From Plasmodiophora brassicae (lineage: Eukaryota > Endomyxa: Phytomyxea > Phytomyxea > Plasmodiophorida): a stretch of DNA of 64,000 bases. The stretch is taken from NCBI GenBank assembly GCA_036867785.1, contig CP145410.1:992001-1056000 (forward strand). The letters are read 5' to 3'. Position 1 is the first letter of the stretch. Each line of letters starts with the position of its first letter. The notes below the pieces were generated by a model. That model had not been told where the DNA came from, did no database searches, and saw only the letters and a program-made list of their open reading frames with translations. Positions 22,205 through 32,750 of this stretch are shown here, in pieces. The position numbers and the translations under genes are program-made.

Positions 22205-22468
22205 CTGATGATCTGAACGCGAAACTGCGCCGCAGTTTCCCGACTGAGTCTGACGTTGCCCCGCAGCTGCAGCGTCAGCAGTCGCTCCGGGCGCTCGTTG
22301 GCGGCACCGGAACGCAACAAAGATGACGTGCGTCTGTATTCCACAAGTCGTCGATGGGCACCAGTACTCGCAGTGGATCGGGTCGCTGTTTGGCGCGTGG
22401 TAACCGTCGGGCGTGATGGGGACCAACCGCTGCCTGGTGCTGACTAGAATGGCAGTGCGTATTCCCCA

Positions 22469-23319
22469 ATGGAGAAGGCGTCGTACTGTATCGGGGCGGT
22501 GTCGTTGGTGACATGGCTGATTGCCATGCTGCCGCAGATTGTCGAGATATACAAGGCGAAGAGCGGGTCTGGCATATCTCGCGTCTTCATTGGCATCTGG
22601 TTCGTGTGCGGCACCGGTCGATTATGGTTCAGCTGACGTGACCGCCGGTCTACAGGATCACTGGCGGGTGTGGCATGTTTCTTGGCGGGCTCCTGACCCA
22701 TAATCCGCTGCCGATTTCGCTCGTCGGCTTGTACATCGTTATCTGCAACGTCATCATATTCGCTCAGATCACGTACTACGACCACGTTCGCCGTCGTCCC
22801 TTTGCTGGGTTCTCGCCTACCAAGAGATCAACCGTAATGGTCGTTGCGCTTACCTGCACAGGTACTGCTGCCCTGTTGGCAACTGATGCGATGGTGGCAC
22901 CCGGGTCATCGTCTGGTCGTGCGTTACTCTCCAGTACCAATCCTGTCACCTGCGATTACCGCCCACCAATGTCAGACTCGGTCAGAACGCTGGGTATCAT
23001 TCTGGCGTGGATATCGGGCGTTCTGTTCTTCGTGTCGCGTGTCCCGCAGGTCCTGCAGAACTTCCGCGACCGATGCGTTCGCGGTCTGTCGCTGAAGATG
23101 ATCTCGTTGATCATCTTTGGAAACTCGACGCTCGGACTGCAACTGATCCTAGGCAACAAGCAAGGCGCTACCGAGTTCGTGGTCAAAACCCTGCCGTTCA
23201 TGCTGGGTTCGATCGGCATCGTCTTTTGGGACGTCATCATCCTGATTCAAGCTGCCGTCTACGGGCGTTCCATGGCGACCAAGCAACGTTCCAAGCAGCA
23301 GCATTCCTCGGCTGTTTGA
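22469..23319 (+). CDS. PQ-loop repeat transporter (lysosomal/vacuolar PQLC2/YPQ1-like)
   Basis: Two exons, 22469-22605 and 22656-23319, with a 50-nt intron (phase 2). PQ-loop proteins of this type export cationic amino acids from lysosomes or vacuoles. The first PQ motif is in exon 1 (LPQIVEIYKAKSGSGISRVF), followed after splicing by WFVITGGCGMFLGGLLT. The second PQ motif is RVPQVLQNFRDRCVRGLS. Seven hydrophobic segments can be counted, and the C-terminus is a basic, hydrophilic tail. The start ATG at 22469 gives the shortest N-terminus consistent with the family. Substrate specificity is inferred only from the family. Confidence 0.88.
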
Positions 23320-23406
23320 ATACACCCCTTGTCGTGTAGACTAGTAATCATCATTGGTGTTCTCAGGTTGCCATAGAATCGCGGCCGTCGGACCATTACC
23401 AGTGTG

Positions 23407-24314
23407 CTAGTCATGGCCGTCCAAGTGGATGCGCTCCAGCCAGATGATGAACGTGCCGAACAGGGGCCCATTGCCAAACAACTCCTTGTTGCGTTCTTCG
23501 TACGGGAGCGACTCCTTGTGCAGGCGTACTAAAGCAAAGTAGAACCAGGAGAGCAAGGATGACAAGCAGATGGCGATGACGACGTCGATCGTGTAGTGGA
23601 ACTTGGAGGCGACAATCGTAAAGATGCCGAAGACGACTTCAGCCCAAATCAGCCATTGGGCACCAGTCGATAGCCAACGAGCAAGCTTCGTCATGGACTC
23701 TGAAAAGGAATCGTCAGCGACGACAGGGTGAACCTTGCTGACGACGAGACGTGCCTGGACCCGTGTGCAGCTGAACCAGCAACGCACTCAGCATCATACT
23801 TGTCGTGTGGCCACTGAACAGGACATCTCGGCAGGTGACAATCTGCAGGTCGATGACCTTGAACGCATCAATGAACGCGTTGTCGGTCTTGGGGACGATC
23901 GCTGTGCAGGTGTTATCCGGGTTTGGCAGCCGGGTCACCTACAGTGTTGTCGGTGTGACAGTGTTCGATCAAGGTGTCGTATACACCTACTGATATGGAC
24001 ACGCCGCGTAGGAAGAACATGGTTCCCTGTAGGAATGCCCAGCGTCGAATCGTGCGAGCTCGGTATCGGTCACATAGAAGACGAATGATGGCGGAGACGC
24101 CGACAGCAACCACCATGATATTCGGCCACATCGTGGATATGGACGCGTTGGAAAGCAGTTGATAACCGACGTCGGGGAGACGGGGTCCTTGCGGGTCGTC
24201 CATCTGCGAAATGATGATCTGCATGAAGGCGTTGAAGTACAGAGCAGCCAGGAAATAGACGGCTGAGAACACGTTCTGCCTGCAGAACGCGTGTGGAGAG
24301 ACATAGTTGGGCAT
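23407..24314 (-). CDS. Sphingomyelin-synthase-like PAP2 enzyme, copy A
   Basis: Three exons starting at MPNYVSPHAF (ATG 24314). The family transfers a phospho-head-group onto ceramide at Golgi or plasma membrane (sphingomyelin, inositol-phosphoceramide or ethanolamine-phosphoceramide). The catalytic His-His-Asp residues are visible in CRDVLFSGHTTSMM and in KFHYTIDVVIA. Several transmembrane helices surround them, including FSAVYFLAALYFNAF and LLSWFYFALVRLH. Introns of about 52 and 61 nt join RGVSIS to VTRLPNP and LHT to ESMTK. Upstream sequence to about 24610 stays partly open and could be 5' UTR. It is a tandem paralogue of the next gene on the same strand. Confidence 0.88.
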
Positions 24315-24781
24315 AGGTCCCGTCGTATCCAGGGCAGGAAGCAGCTGGTATCGATCCACCACTATCTGACAGCTCGCTGCGGCTCCTGTCGTGTACGAAG
24401 TCGTTCTCGTTCGTGACGGGATCTGACTCGGCGTCTGAGTGAACGACGACGTCCCCTATTAATGACAAAGCCCTCAGTCTCATCCTGCGACGCTGTGGCT
24501 GACTGCATAGCTTGTTCTGGAACATGTTGATTGACTGTCGTATTCTGGAACAAGTGGCGGCCTTCCTGTTCCCAGGGCCACTAACGTGTTGGCCTGCCGA
24601 CAACTTCTTCACATCAGCCAGTGTATAACGCAGAGTCTGAGGAGCACGGCGATGAGGCGGCCCGACAGCCCCTATCGTCAGCGCTAGTCACAAACGGGGG
24701 ACGTCCAGGGTACTTCAGAACAATACGATCTATGGTTCGACAGCATCCGGTGTCGTCTCATTTGGATATTCACTGATTTAT
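24315..24781. other. Spacer between the tandem synthase copies
   Basis: About 470 bp. Open frames on the minus strand encode basic, low-complexity peptides with no continuity to the enzyme fold. It probably contains the promoter of copy A and the 3' UTR of copy B. Confidence 0.35.
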
Positions 24782-25752
24782 TCATGGCAGGCTGGGGATG
24801 CGGCTCTCCGACCAGAACGAGAACACGCTCTGGCGCCGATGGTCCAAGTTGATACGCTCCAGCCATATAATGAACGTACCGAACACGGGCCCATTGCCCA
24901 GCAGTTCCTTTTCGCGCTCCAGGAGCGGACGCGACGCCTCGTGCAATCGCACCAACGCGAAGTAGAACCAGGACAGCAGACAGGACATGGTCACCGCGAT
25001 GACGACGTCGATCGTGTAGTGGAATTTCGAGGCGATGATCGTAAAGATGCCGAAGATGACTTCCGCCCAGATCACGAATTGGGCCGCGCGTGACAGCCGA
25101 CGCCCCACCTTCGTCGTTGAGTCTGCCAGCGACTCATCAGCAACGGCATTGAGTGGCATTCCGGTGATCCATCCCACCTGGTACCGTGTGCAAGTGGACC
25201 AGCAGAGCGCTCAGCATCATGCTCGTGGTGTGGCCGCTGAACAGGACATCCCGACAGGTGACTAACTGCAGGTCGATGACCTTGAATGCATCGATGAACA
25301 CATTGTCGGTCTTGGGGATAACGGCGGCGCAGGTGCTGTCTGGATTGGGCAGCCGGGTTACCTGGGTCACCCGTCAGATCAATCGTCCTGTAGCGGTTCG
25401 AGACAGACCGACGCCATCCTACCGCTATACAGACGCCGCGTAGGAAGAACATGGTTCCTTGAAGGAACGCCCACCGTCGGATCGTGCGAGATCGGTAGCG
25501 GTCGCACAGGAGACGGGCGACGGACGAGACAGCCACAGCGAGGACCATATAGTTCGGCCAGGACGTGCCTATCGAGACGTTGGCGAACAGTTCGTAGCCG
25601 ACATCAGGCAGGCGGGGGCCTTGCTGGTCGTCGGCCTGCGACACGTAGACCTGCATGACGGCGTTGAAGTACACAGCGGCGACGAAGTAGATGGCCGAGA
25701 ACACGTTCTGCTTGCAGAACGGGTGCGGCCCCACATAGTTCGACATGGACAT
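24782..25752 (-). CDS. Sphingomyelin-synthase-like PAP2 enzyme, copy B
   Basis: Same three-exon plan as copy A, starting MSMSNYVGPHPFC. Intron positions are conserved between the copies (after RGVCIA and after the LHT segment; intron 2 is about 55 nt), which argues for duplication of a complete genomic gene rather than retrotransposition. The His-His-Asp catalytic residues lie in CRDVLFSGHTTSMM and KFHYTIDVVIA. The C-terminus is longer than in copy A and ends ESRIPSLP. Both copies appear intact, so sub-functionalisation (different head group, organelle or life stage) is possible. Head-group specificity cannot be read from the sequence. Confidence 0.88.
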
Positions 25753-26049
25753 CGGGCGGGACCCCGGATAAGTTTAGGCAGGGACGACGACGATTTGGGA
25801 ATACGGCAGGTTCGGCCTAAGCAACAATGAACTGAATCGCGCTGAAGCGCGTTCCACGAGAGCCCGCGCGGTCGGGGTCAGACTCGCTGCTCCCTCCGTT
25901 GAGTCACGACAACGACCCGACCATGACGCCACTCGCAGCGAGGCGGGTTGCCGCTCGACGGGTCACTTTACCAAACGCGTTATCACGTGCTAATCGTATA
26001 CAATCCAGCCCGCCGCTCTCCACAGGCCCCGTCGCCCGCAGGCACAGCA

Positions 26050-26823
26050 ATGAAGGGGACCATCAGATCACCGTCGAAAGCGCTGCTGGCCGACCTGATC
26101 GAGCTGTGCGGGTACTCGCCGCGCTCGGGCGCCGACCTGGACATGCGCGTGTCGCCGATGAACTGGTACCCTGTCAGCGTCCTGCAGGTCGGATCCGGCG
26201 ACGGCGGCACTGAGGTCGCCATCTTCGAGTACGCCGCCGACCTCGTCGTCGTGTTTCGCCGAGGCGACGACGACGCCGGTGACCTGTCAGCGGTCACGTT
26301 CGAGCGGGAGAAGTTCACCGACCTGGTCGGCATGAACGTGTCGGTGAACAAGGTGGCGCTGGGCATGTGGCGCGACCTGAACGTGCACGAGTTCGTCGCC
26401 GGCTGGGCCAACGAAAACCCGGCCGGGCGCGTCTTCATTACCGGGTACGCCATGGGCGGCACCATGGCCCTGCTTCAGGCCATGTACACGCAGAACCACA
26501 TGGATCTGGGCGACCGTCTCGTCTCCATCACGTTCGGTGCCGTCCGCGCCGGCAGTCGCACGTTCGTCAGGAACTTCAACGGCGCCGTCAGGAACGCGTA
26601 CCGATTCGTGAACGCGATGGACCCGGTCAGCGAGCTGGGCGGGTGCAGCCTGGCCCGCCTGCACCACCCGGGCGCCGTCCGCCACCTGCTCGACGACGGT
26701 ATCCACCTGACGTACATCAGCAAGTGGCGCGCCCTGCTGGCGGCCACGTTCGACGGCAGCGACCACGCGCTCGACGCCTACGCCGACGCCGTCGCGTCGT
26801 GGAACGGCAAGATCATCGACTAG
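26050..26823 (+). CDS. Class-3 lipase-like protein lacking the catalytic serine
   Basis: 257 residues from ATG 26050, no intron. The fold is recognisable from a DLVVVFRRGDD strand (usual oxyanion-loop region), the elbow segment VFITGYAMGG, then ITFGAVRAGSRTFV, NAMDPVSELG (aspartate position) and a late histidine region. Class-3 lipases have G-x-S-x-G at the elbow. Here it is G-Y-A-M-G, so the nucleophile is alanine. The fold residues are otherwise kept and there is no frameshift or stop, so this looks like a maintained pseudoenzyme (binding or regulatory) rather than a dead gene. No signal peptide at this start. Confidence 0.82.
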   Translation: MKGTIRSPSKALLADLIELCGYSPRSGADLDMRVSPMNWYPVSVLQVGSGDGGTEVAIFEYAADLVVVFRRGDDDAGDLSAVTFEREKFTDLVGMNVSVNKVALGMWRDLNVHEFVAGWANENPAGRVFITGYAMGGTMALLQAMYTQNHMDLGDRLVSITFGAVRAGSRTFVRNFNGAVRNAYRFVNAMDPVSELGGCSLARLHHPGAVRHLLDDGIHLTYISKWRALLAATFDGSDHALDAYADAVASWNGKIID

Positions 26824-26980
26824 GCCACCATAATACAGACACTGCATCGTTACGCTTGTTGTGGAACCTTTAGACGCGCAGGCGCTCGCGGCAGGACATG
26901 CATTACATGGGTGAGACGATCAGCGGTGTACGTATCCGTTTATAGTTGTGTTAAGTTTCTGGACATGGGGCGCGCCGTCG

Positions 26981-28069
26981 TCACCTGCTACTAGTGGTCG
27001 ACGGCCAGGTCGCGTGCGCGTCGAACGGCCCCTTGCCGGTGTTGCTGGTTGGCGACTGGCGCATCTCCTTGATGCCGAGCTCGTACAGGCTGACCGGGAG
27101 GCGGCAGGCGAACGGCGCCAGGTACTCCCGGTCCGTGATGTGCCGGGACGTGATGCGCTCGACGAACGCGCCGATGTCGTCTTCCATGTGGTACCGGGCG
27201 AGACGGCCGCGGACGTTGACGGCGATGTTCTTCATGGCCGATGACGATTCGTGCAGGTGCATGGCGTACCGCATCAGGATGCGTCGGGTCCGTTCGATCC
27301 GCTCCTCTTCCATGCGCTGCAGGACCTCGAGCATACGCGGGCGGGCGTTGCCGGTGACCTCGCTGAGCCAGACGTTGGCGCGGTCGACCTCCTCCATGTA
27401 CTTGACGACTTCGGCGCGCGCCCTGCCCACGATCTGCTCCTGCTTCCTCGCCGGCATGCTCTTGAACTTGGGCCTCAGCATCGGCATGACGACCTCGTTG
27501 CATCGCAGCTGCTTCTTGACGATCAGCGTCTGCTGGTTGGCCAGCGGACGCGACAGGCGGTCGTTCTCCTTGACGATCAGGTCGAGCTTCTTGGCGCTGA
27601 CCTGGTAGTGCCTCTGCATCGGGCCGACTAGTCGCAGCAGGCTGGACGACATGACCTTCGCCGAGGTTGCCCAGTTCCTGGACTCCTCGATCGTCTGCAT
27701 CCAGACGTCGCGAATGTTCTGCATGCCGTCGACGTCGTTGTAGACGGCGAAGTTGACCATCTCCTTGTCGACGATCTTGGCCAGCTTGTTGGCGAACTCG
27801 TCCTGCAGGCGTGCGACCTCGTGGACGAAGACGGTGACGCGTTCGCTGAAGTCGATCCCGGTGCGCGCCTGCGTCATGACGGCGCGCAGGTCATGGACCA
27901 TCTCCTTGGCGAACACGCCCGACGTCGCGGACGGCATCGTTATGCTGTCCGCCCCGGTGACCTGCGTGCGGGACTCACTCGTGGCCGTCCCGTCGTCATC
28001 GGTGTAGGTCGTCTCATCACACGCCGATTCGTCAAAGACGTCGTCGTTTGCTGTCAAACGCTGCCTCAT
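26981..28069 (-). CDS. F-BAR-like membrane-curving protein
   Basis: 362 residues from ATG 28069, no intron. After an acidic N-terminal stretch comes a long helical domain starting at FAKEMVHDLRAVMTQARTG. Its early FSERVTVFVHEVARLQDEFA segment resembles the FCH start of F-BAR domains, followed by extended coiled coils rich in Lys/Arg (KKLDLIVKENDRLSRP). Such domains dimerise into curved rods that bend membrane in endocytosis or cytokinesis. No SH3 domain follows; the C-terminus is short and Ser/Thr-rich. The family assignment is from heptad pattern and FCH-like start; a related BAR subtype is possible. Confidence 0.65.
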   Translation of the reverse strand: MRQRLTANDDVFDESACDETTYTDDDGTATSESRTQVTGADSITMPSATSGVFAKEMVHDLRAVMTQARTGIDFSERVTVFVHEVARLQDEFANKLAKIVDKEMVNFAVYNDVDGMQNIRDVWMQTIEESRNWATSAKVMSSSLLRLVGPMQRHYQVSAKKLDLIVKENDRLSRPLANQQTLIVKKQLRCNEVVMPMLRPKFKSMPARKQEQIVGRARAEVVKYMEEVDRANVWLSEVTGNARPRMLEVLQRMEEERIERTRRILMRYAMHLHESSSAMKNIAVNVRGRLARYHMEDDIGAFVERITSRHITDREYLAPFACRLPVSLYELGIKEMRQSPTSNTGKGPFDAHATWPSTTSSR

Positions 28070-28324
28070 ATCCCCTAATATATGCTTACGAGCGATAATG
28101 AGACGTGAAATGGCTCGGCCATCGTTGACCCAGCGGGCAATCGCTGCGGTCACGTGGCCAGGTCAAATGAGTCAACCCAGCGGGCACCTTGCCGAACGTG
28201 ACGCAGAGCACGGTGCACGAGGCAGCCGGCTGAGGCCACCAAGTCACGTTGATGCGCGCACAGCAGGGGCATACACACATAAACACGACGTATATATCTT
28301 ATTGTGAGGACGGATGGACATAGG
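28070..28324. other. Short intergenic region
   Basis: About 255 bp between the F-BAR gene start and the end of the cap methyltransferase gene, both on the minus strand. No coding signal; likely the F-BAR promoter. Confidence 0.35.
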
Positions 28325-31310
28325 TCACGCGTGCTTCGTCAGCGTGCGGATCGCGGCAAACAGGGCGTCCTCTGGGAAGGTCTCCGACGACGGGGCACTG
28401 GAACGCCCGGCGATGTCGACGGTATACCGCGCGACGCTATCGGCGCCAGTGCGCTTTGCCGTTCGAAGCAGGACGATGCCGCGCGTGTCGTGCGTGACAG
28501 ATTTGAGAATCGACTGCAACGGCGCAATCTGCTCGAGAGAAAAGACGGGCATTGCACGTAGTGATAGCGGCGGTTTCTGCCCCGCGTCTAACGCTCGTTG
28601 CTGACACGCAACGTCAGTGCAAACCGGGGGGAGAGATTACGGCGTTGTTCACCTTCAGGGGGTTAATGAGCTCAACGCGAGCAATTTCTAAGCGAAGCTG
28701 GAGCGCCTCCGATACCAGGTGATGCCCTTCGAAAACAAGAACGTCCGTAATGAGGAACCTGTCGATCTTGTCTTGCGCGTCAACATCACACACAAGGTGG
28801 CCGCACGCTATCGTCTGGTCTACAAACCCGCCCTTCTTGCGACGAGGAAACTCCAGTTCCTGTACTCTGATAGGGGCGGACGACCGATCTGTACGAATTC
28901 GTTCGCGATTAGATGGCATTTCCGATAATCGAGAGGTAGCATTACCTAAAGGGAAAATGAAAGATCCTTCCGCCAGGATGAACAGAAACGATAACGGTGC
29001 TGCTGGCAGCCATGTCATGCAGTAGGACGATGCAGATATAACCGACAGGTCTGACTCGCGCAGCGCCGAACCTTGCAAACGCTGAGCGACCGTGTCGAAT
29101 GGAGCATTCATCAAGTTGAATGCTGTCGAAAACTCATGAGAGGCGAAGGGCATCAGGCAATCCAGGCAACGCACCTATTTCCTCAAGACGATCTGCCATG
29201 GCAGGGCATTTCACCATATACGAACGTGATACGTTCGGAGAGGGCGACTCCCCAGACGAGACAGAAGATGGGGTGGGTATCATTGGCGAACTGCTGGCTG
29301 GCGACATCTCCACAGGGGTTGTCGCCTCGGCTTGTCGGGGGCGCTTCCCGCGCACGCTACCAGAGCGCTCATCGCCTGGATGAAGGTAGTGCAGTACGGC
29401 CGCATCAGTGGTACCGCGCCCGTGGACGGGATTGTTTCCATGATGCGACGTCGGAATAGAGGCACCGCGGGTCCCATCGACATACTCGTCATGGATGAGC
29501 CTTGACGTCGGCGGCAACGGCTTCACGTTGAAGTCCGCCAAGAACTGATGAGCGACCTGGACCAATTGACACGGTTGTCAAACGCTTGCATCGTACTGCA
29601 AACGAGAGCTAGTCGGTACCTTCCAGCGGGCTCCTTGAAAGTCGTCCCTTTCCTGTTGGGACATCTTGTGGAAATGTGCGACGTTTGCGTCGATGGCCTC
29701 GATCTGGCCGTGACCAAACAAATCTCTCAGGCCACATCAAGAGCAGGACCGGACGCGCTTCGTACCTGGAACTTTTGGAAGTACAAAGCAGCGGACACTG
29801 CTTGATCAACGAAATCACTGGGGATGTGTTCATAATCCACAATGGCCAGGTCAACAGGGAACGAGCTCGGATCCGACACGAAGTGACAGAGCCGGTCCAG
29901 AAGTGTCGCTGGAGCCCCTCGGTAATCGCGCGCGACAACATATCTGGAGAGACTTGATCAGGCATTATTCGGCCCAGTCTTGCAGTACGTCTTACAGTTC
30001 ACCATTAGCAGGCCGCGATGTCATCGGTTTTACGACGTCAACGCTCCCGAAAAGTGCGGAAATGAGATAGACCAGAGATATCGACTGCGATTCAAGTAGA
30101 GAGAAAACTTTGAAGATGAGGGTGCCTCCAAGGTTTAAGCATCCCAGTGCGCAGACGACTTCCGCGTAGATCAGCGGAAGTGACACTGTTTCCTGAAGCG
30201 CAGATGTGAGCACAGAGAAGTACGACTTTTGATACACGCACGGAGACCTCCTCGTTTGGCTGGGCGATACTGTCCAGACTGCCATCGGCTGTGACAATAT
30301 CAACGAGGCTCTCTTCATTCGCGCCGACTCTTCTCCATATATCACGAATATTATTGATGTCCATCATTTGACCAGTATCATCGGCACCAAACAGCCAGTG
30401 TTGCCTGAGCACCCACGTTAAGCCCTGGCGTAATCAGTGCCAATTCGTGCTGAACATGCCTGGTCTTTTTGATGAACTTATCATCACGAACCATCCACAC
30501 GTTCTCGTTGGCATCATGATATGGATTGAGCGATGATGCGTACCAGTTGAAGACCACATCGGGAAATTGTGTCCGCACGTAGTGATTCAGTGCACAGACA
30601 AACGCGCCTGGTGCCTCACATAGATGAAGAGATCGGATCTGTCCACGGCGGACAGCAGTAGACGGAATGGAATCGGGGAACTGGGCAACAATCTCGAACA
30701 ACTTTGTCCAGGCATTCGTTCCCATTTCGATATGAGCCGCCTGCCGCAACTGGCGTACAACTAATCCGGAAGGATTTAGTGCAGCGGTATGTTGCGACCA
30801 GCTATCCCGGCCAAACTATTATCAGGTGCAAGAAGATAAGTTCGACTGACATAACAGAACAGACAATTGTGACCTGACCTTGGCAACCAGAGGATCGAGC
30901 TGATTCTTGGTGGCACACAAGTCTGATTTAGCTTGATCAAGTTCGTCCATATGCCGAGACTTGACGCTCATGATCCAACTTGGATCGAGGGCGGCACCCA
31001 CGCTCGATGGCAGAGGTACCCGTTTCTTAAACAGACTTCCGTCGCTGTCAAATATGTGCATGGCCTTCTCAAGTGATGGCAACAGACCAGAATCTGGAGA
31101 GCACAGTATCAGTGATATATATCGCTTGAGACGTGTAACACAATTGACTAAGGTATTACCGCGAGGTCGTTTGGGAATCCCAGAAAGTGAAACAGACGCG
31201 GATTGAAGAGACTTCGGGAACGACAACGTTTCGTACGGGTTTGACGATATGGTCTCCCCATGGACGTCGGGACGTGGAGCAGTCGTCTCAGCAGTAACGG
31301 CAATCTTCAT
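28325..31310 (-). CDS. Cap ribose 2'-O-methyltransferase with guanylyltransferase-like tail
   Basis: About 840 residues in roughly eight exons, start ATG 31310. The N-terminus has LFKKRVPLPSS. The FtsJ/RFM methyltransferase has the SAM motif SLHLCEAPGAFVCALNHYV and LNPYHDAN, both CMTR2-like. The catalytic K-D-K-E positions fall in AWTKLFEI, DIVTADGS, LIFKVFSL and ANGELYVV. A low-complexity linker leads to a C-terminal segment (FLITDVLVFEGHHLV, then LRAMPVFSLEQIAPLQ) that matches the inactive guanylyltransferase-like domain of CMTR1. The active lysine motif KxDG is absent. Several introns were solved, for example 62 nt joining YFQKFQ to IEAIDANV. The enzyme would methylate the first or second transcribed nucleotide of capped mRNA in the nucleus or cytoplasm. 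That the tail belongs to the same gene is inferred from in-frame joins. Confidence 0.85.
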
Positions 31311-31382
31311 CCGCTTTGGACGATGCTTTGGCGGGTGAGCACTCGCTTTCGTTTTCTGATTCTGTTTGGGCAACCCCTGTAA

Positions 31383-31676
31383 CTATGACGAAATAGTGCT
31401 CCGAGCATCATTGCATGCCTGGGACTGAAGCGCTTTTGCAACCTCCTCAATGGACGGCTTCGATGCGGTCGTGGAGACAGGCGCGACCCTTACAACAGGC
31501 TGCGGAGACGCCTGCAACGTCTGTCAGCGCTAGTACTTGCAGATCGGGACGTGGCGTACCGCATTAGCAGGTTGTCGTGCGCGCGCTCGAGCATATGCGG
31601 CGAGCAGGGCAACCTCCTCGACCCATAGGTCAGGGGCTGCAGTCCCACCCGCTACGCCCTTCTTGGCGTCCGTCAT
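31383..31676 (-). CDS. Small unknown protein, two exons
   Basis: ATG at 31676 and stop at 31383, with a 48-nt intron at 31512-31559 joining RQPANA to ASPQPVV (81 residues). The N-terminal half is an Ala-rich helix (DLWVEEVALLAAYARARA) and the C-terminal helix is SIEEVAKALQSQA. No family recognised. An alternative splice of about 66 nt (donor inside the last helix, acceptor just upstream of 31373) would fuse it to the N-terminus of the cap methyltransferase. That would give the enzyme a longer leader, so these two entries may be one gene. Confidence 0.5.
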
Positions 31677-32340
31677 GCGAACACCACGCACTATCTGTCG
31701 GGTCTTCGCCGCGCGCATCGATGACGGCCGACGGGGCGTGCTCCGGTGCATGACTGGCCGACGAACATTGCAGAGTACCTGTATGAGACGGCGGCAAGGA
31801 CGGAAATACGAATGAGGCCGTCTTGACTCGAGAGGGGACGGAAGGGGGATTCAACCGTTGCCGTACGCCAAGGCAGGGGGAGAGCTGTTGCTGACGCTGA
31901 CAACCGCAGTAGTAGTATGGGGTATTGTTGTTGCACAAACCCATGGGCAATGGGTTGCAATCTGTCCTGGTACGATGGCGCGCGAAGCCAACGTCTTGTT
32001 CTTCATATGCATATCTGTTGGCCCCTGGTTCACCGCACGATCGCGTGTCCCCGATGTCTTGCGCATTGTTACATTGCGAAACTGCCATGTGCTCATCGCG
32101 TGCGTTAAGAATTCACTCTGGTAGCGGTGATCGGCGTAACCCTGTTGTGCTTACGCCAGCATAGTGATGAGCGCTCGGCATCACAGCTATAATGACAGTC
32201 AATTCTTCTGGTTCCGCATTGTAATTGTTGGCAGGTTGAAGCGCGTTTGAACAGGGTCGTGCAGTTCCATCGACTAGACACACTTGCTATCCGACAGATT
32301 CAGAGCGTCAAGTGCCCTTTACAACGGTTACTTGGGACTC
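31677..32340. other. Unassigned region, possible small gene
   Basis: About 660 bp with conflicting short frames. On the minus strand an 81-residue frame starts at ATG 32096 (MSTWQFRNVTMRK). On the plus strand a hydrophobic frame contains LLLTLTTAVVVWGIVVAQ. Neither shows a recognisable domain and I cannot choose between them. Confidence 0.3.
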
Positions 32341-32715
32341 TTAATCTGTTGGAAAGCGAGTGTGCTTAGTACATAATGTACAGTTGGAAATCAAACGGCT
32401 CCAACCTGGGCCTGGTAGAGAATTACTTCTATTGTTCTTACAATCGGCGATCGCCTTTCTGACCGCAGCCATGGCGTCGTCTGTGCTGCGTCCCAGGGAC
32501 GGCTCATCAGCACGGGAGGCCAGCAATGTATAACATGGGCCTATGACAGAGAAACAGTGGGGACTGCACGTGACGTCAAGGTCGTCGGCATGCCTGCGAG
32601 ATGGTCCCTTGGTGCGTTTCGAAAATCGAAATGGCTGTTGCGCCAAAAACCGAGGTGGAGTACGACTGCGATCCGCCGATCCCGCCGCGAAAAGGGCCAC
32701 GCCGTCCTCTGTCAT
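32341..32715 (-). CDS. Hypothetical 124-residue protein
   Basis: Open frame from ATG 32715, 35 bp from and divergent to the next plus-strand gene. Residues 1-25 (LFAAGSADRSR) and a later HCFSVIGPCYTLLASRADE segment look like strands of a small alpha/beta fold. The ends are low-complexity and an intron may be included in the frame. No family is recognised, so it may be only partly correct. Confidence 0.3.
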   Translation of the reverse strand: MTEDGVALFAAGSADRSRTPPRFLAQQPFRFSKRTKGPSRRHADDLDVTCSPHCFSVIGPCYTLLASRADEPSLGRSTDDAMAAVRKAIADCKNNRSNSLPGPGWSRLISNCTLCTKHTRFPTD

Positions 32716-32750
32716 CCACAGCAGCTTCAGCGTGACACTGTGCGGCTGTC

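Noticed and set aside
25375-25410. A GGTTCGAGAC sequence resembling a tRNA B-box
   Set aside because: It lies inside an intron of the synthase copy B, and no cloverleaf or A-box can be formed around it.
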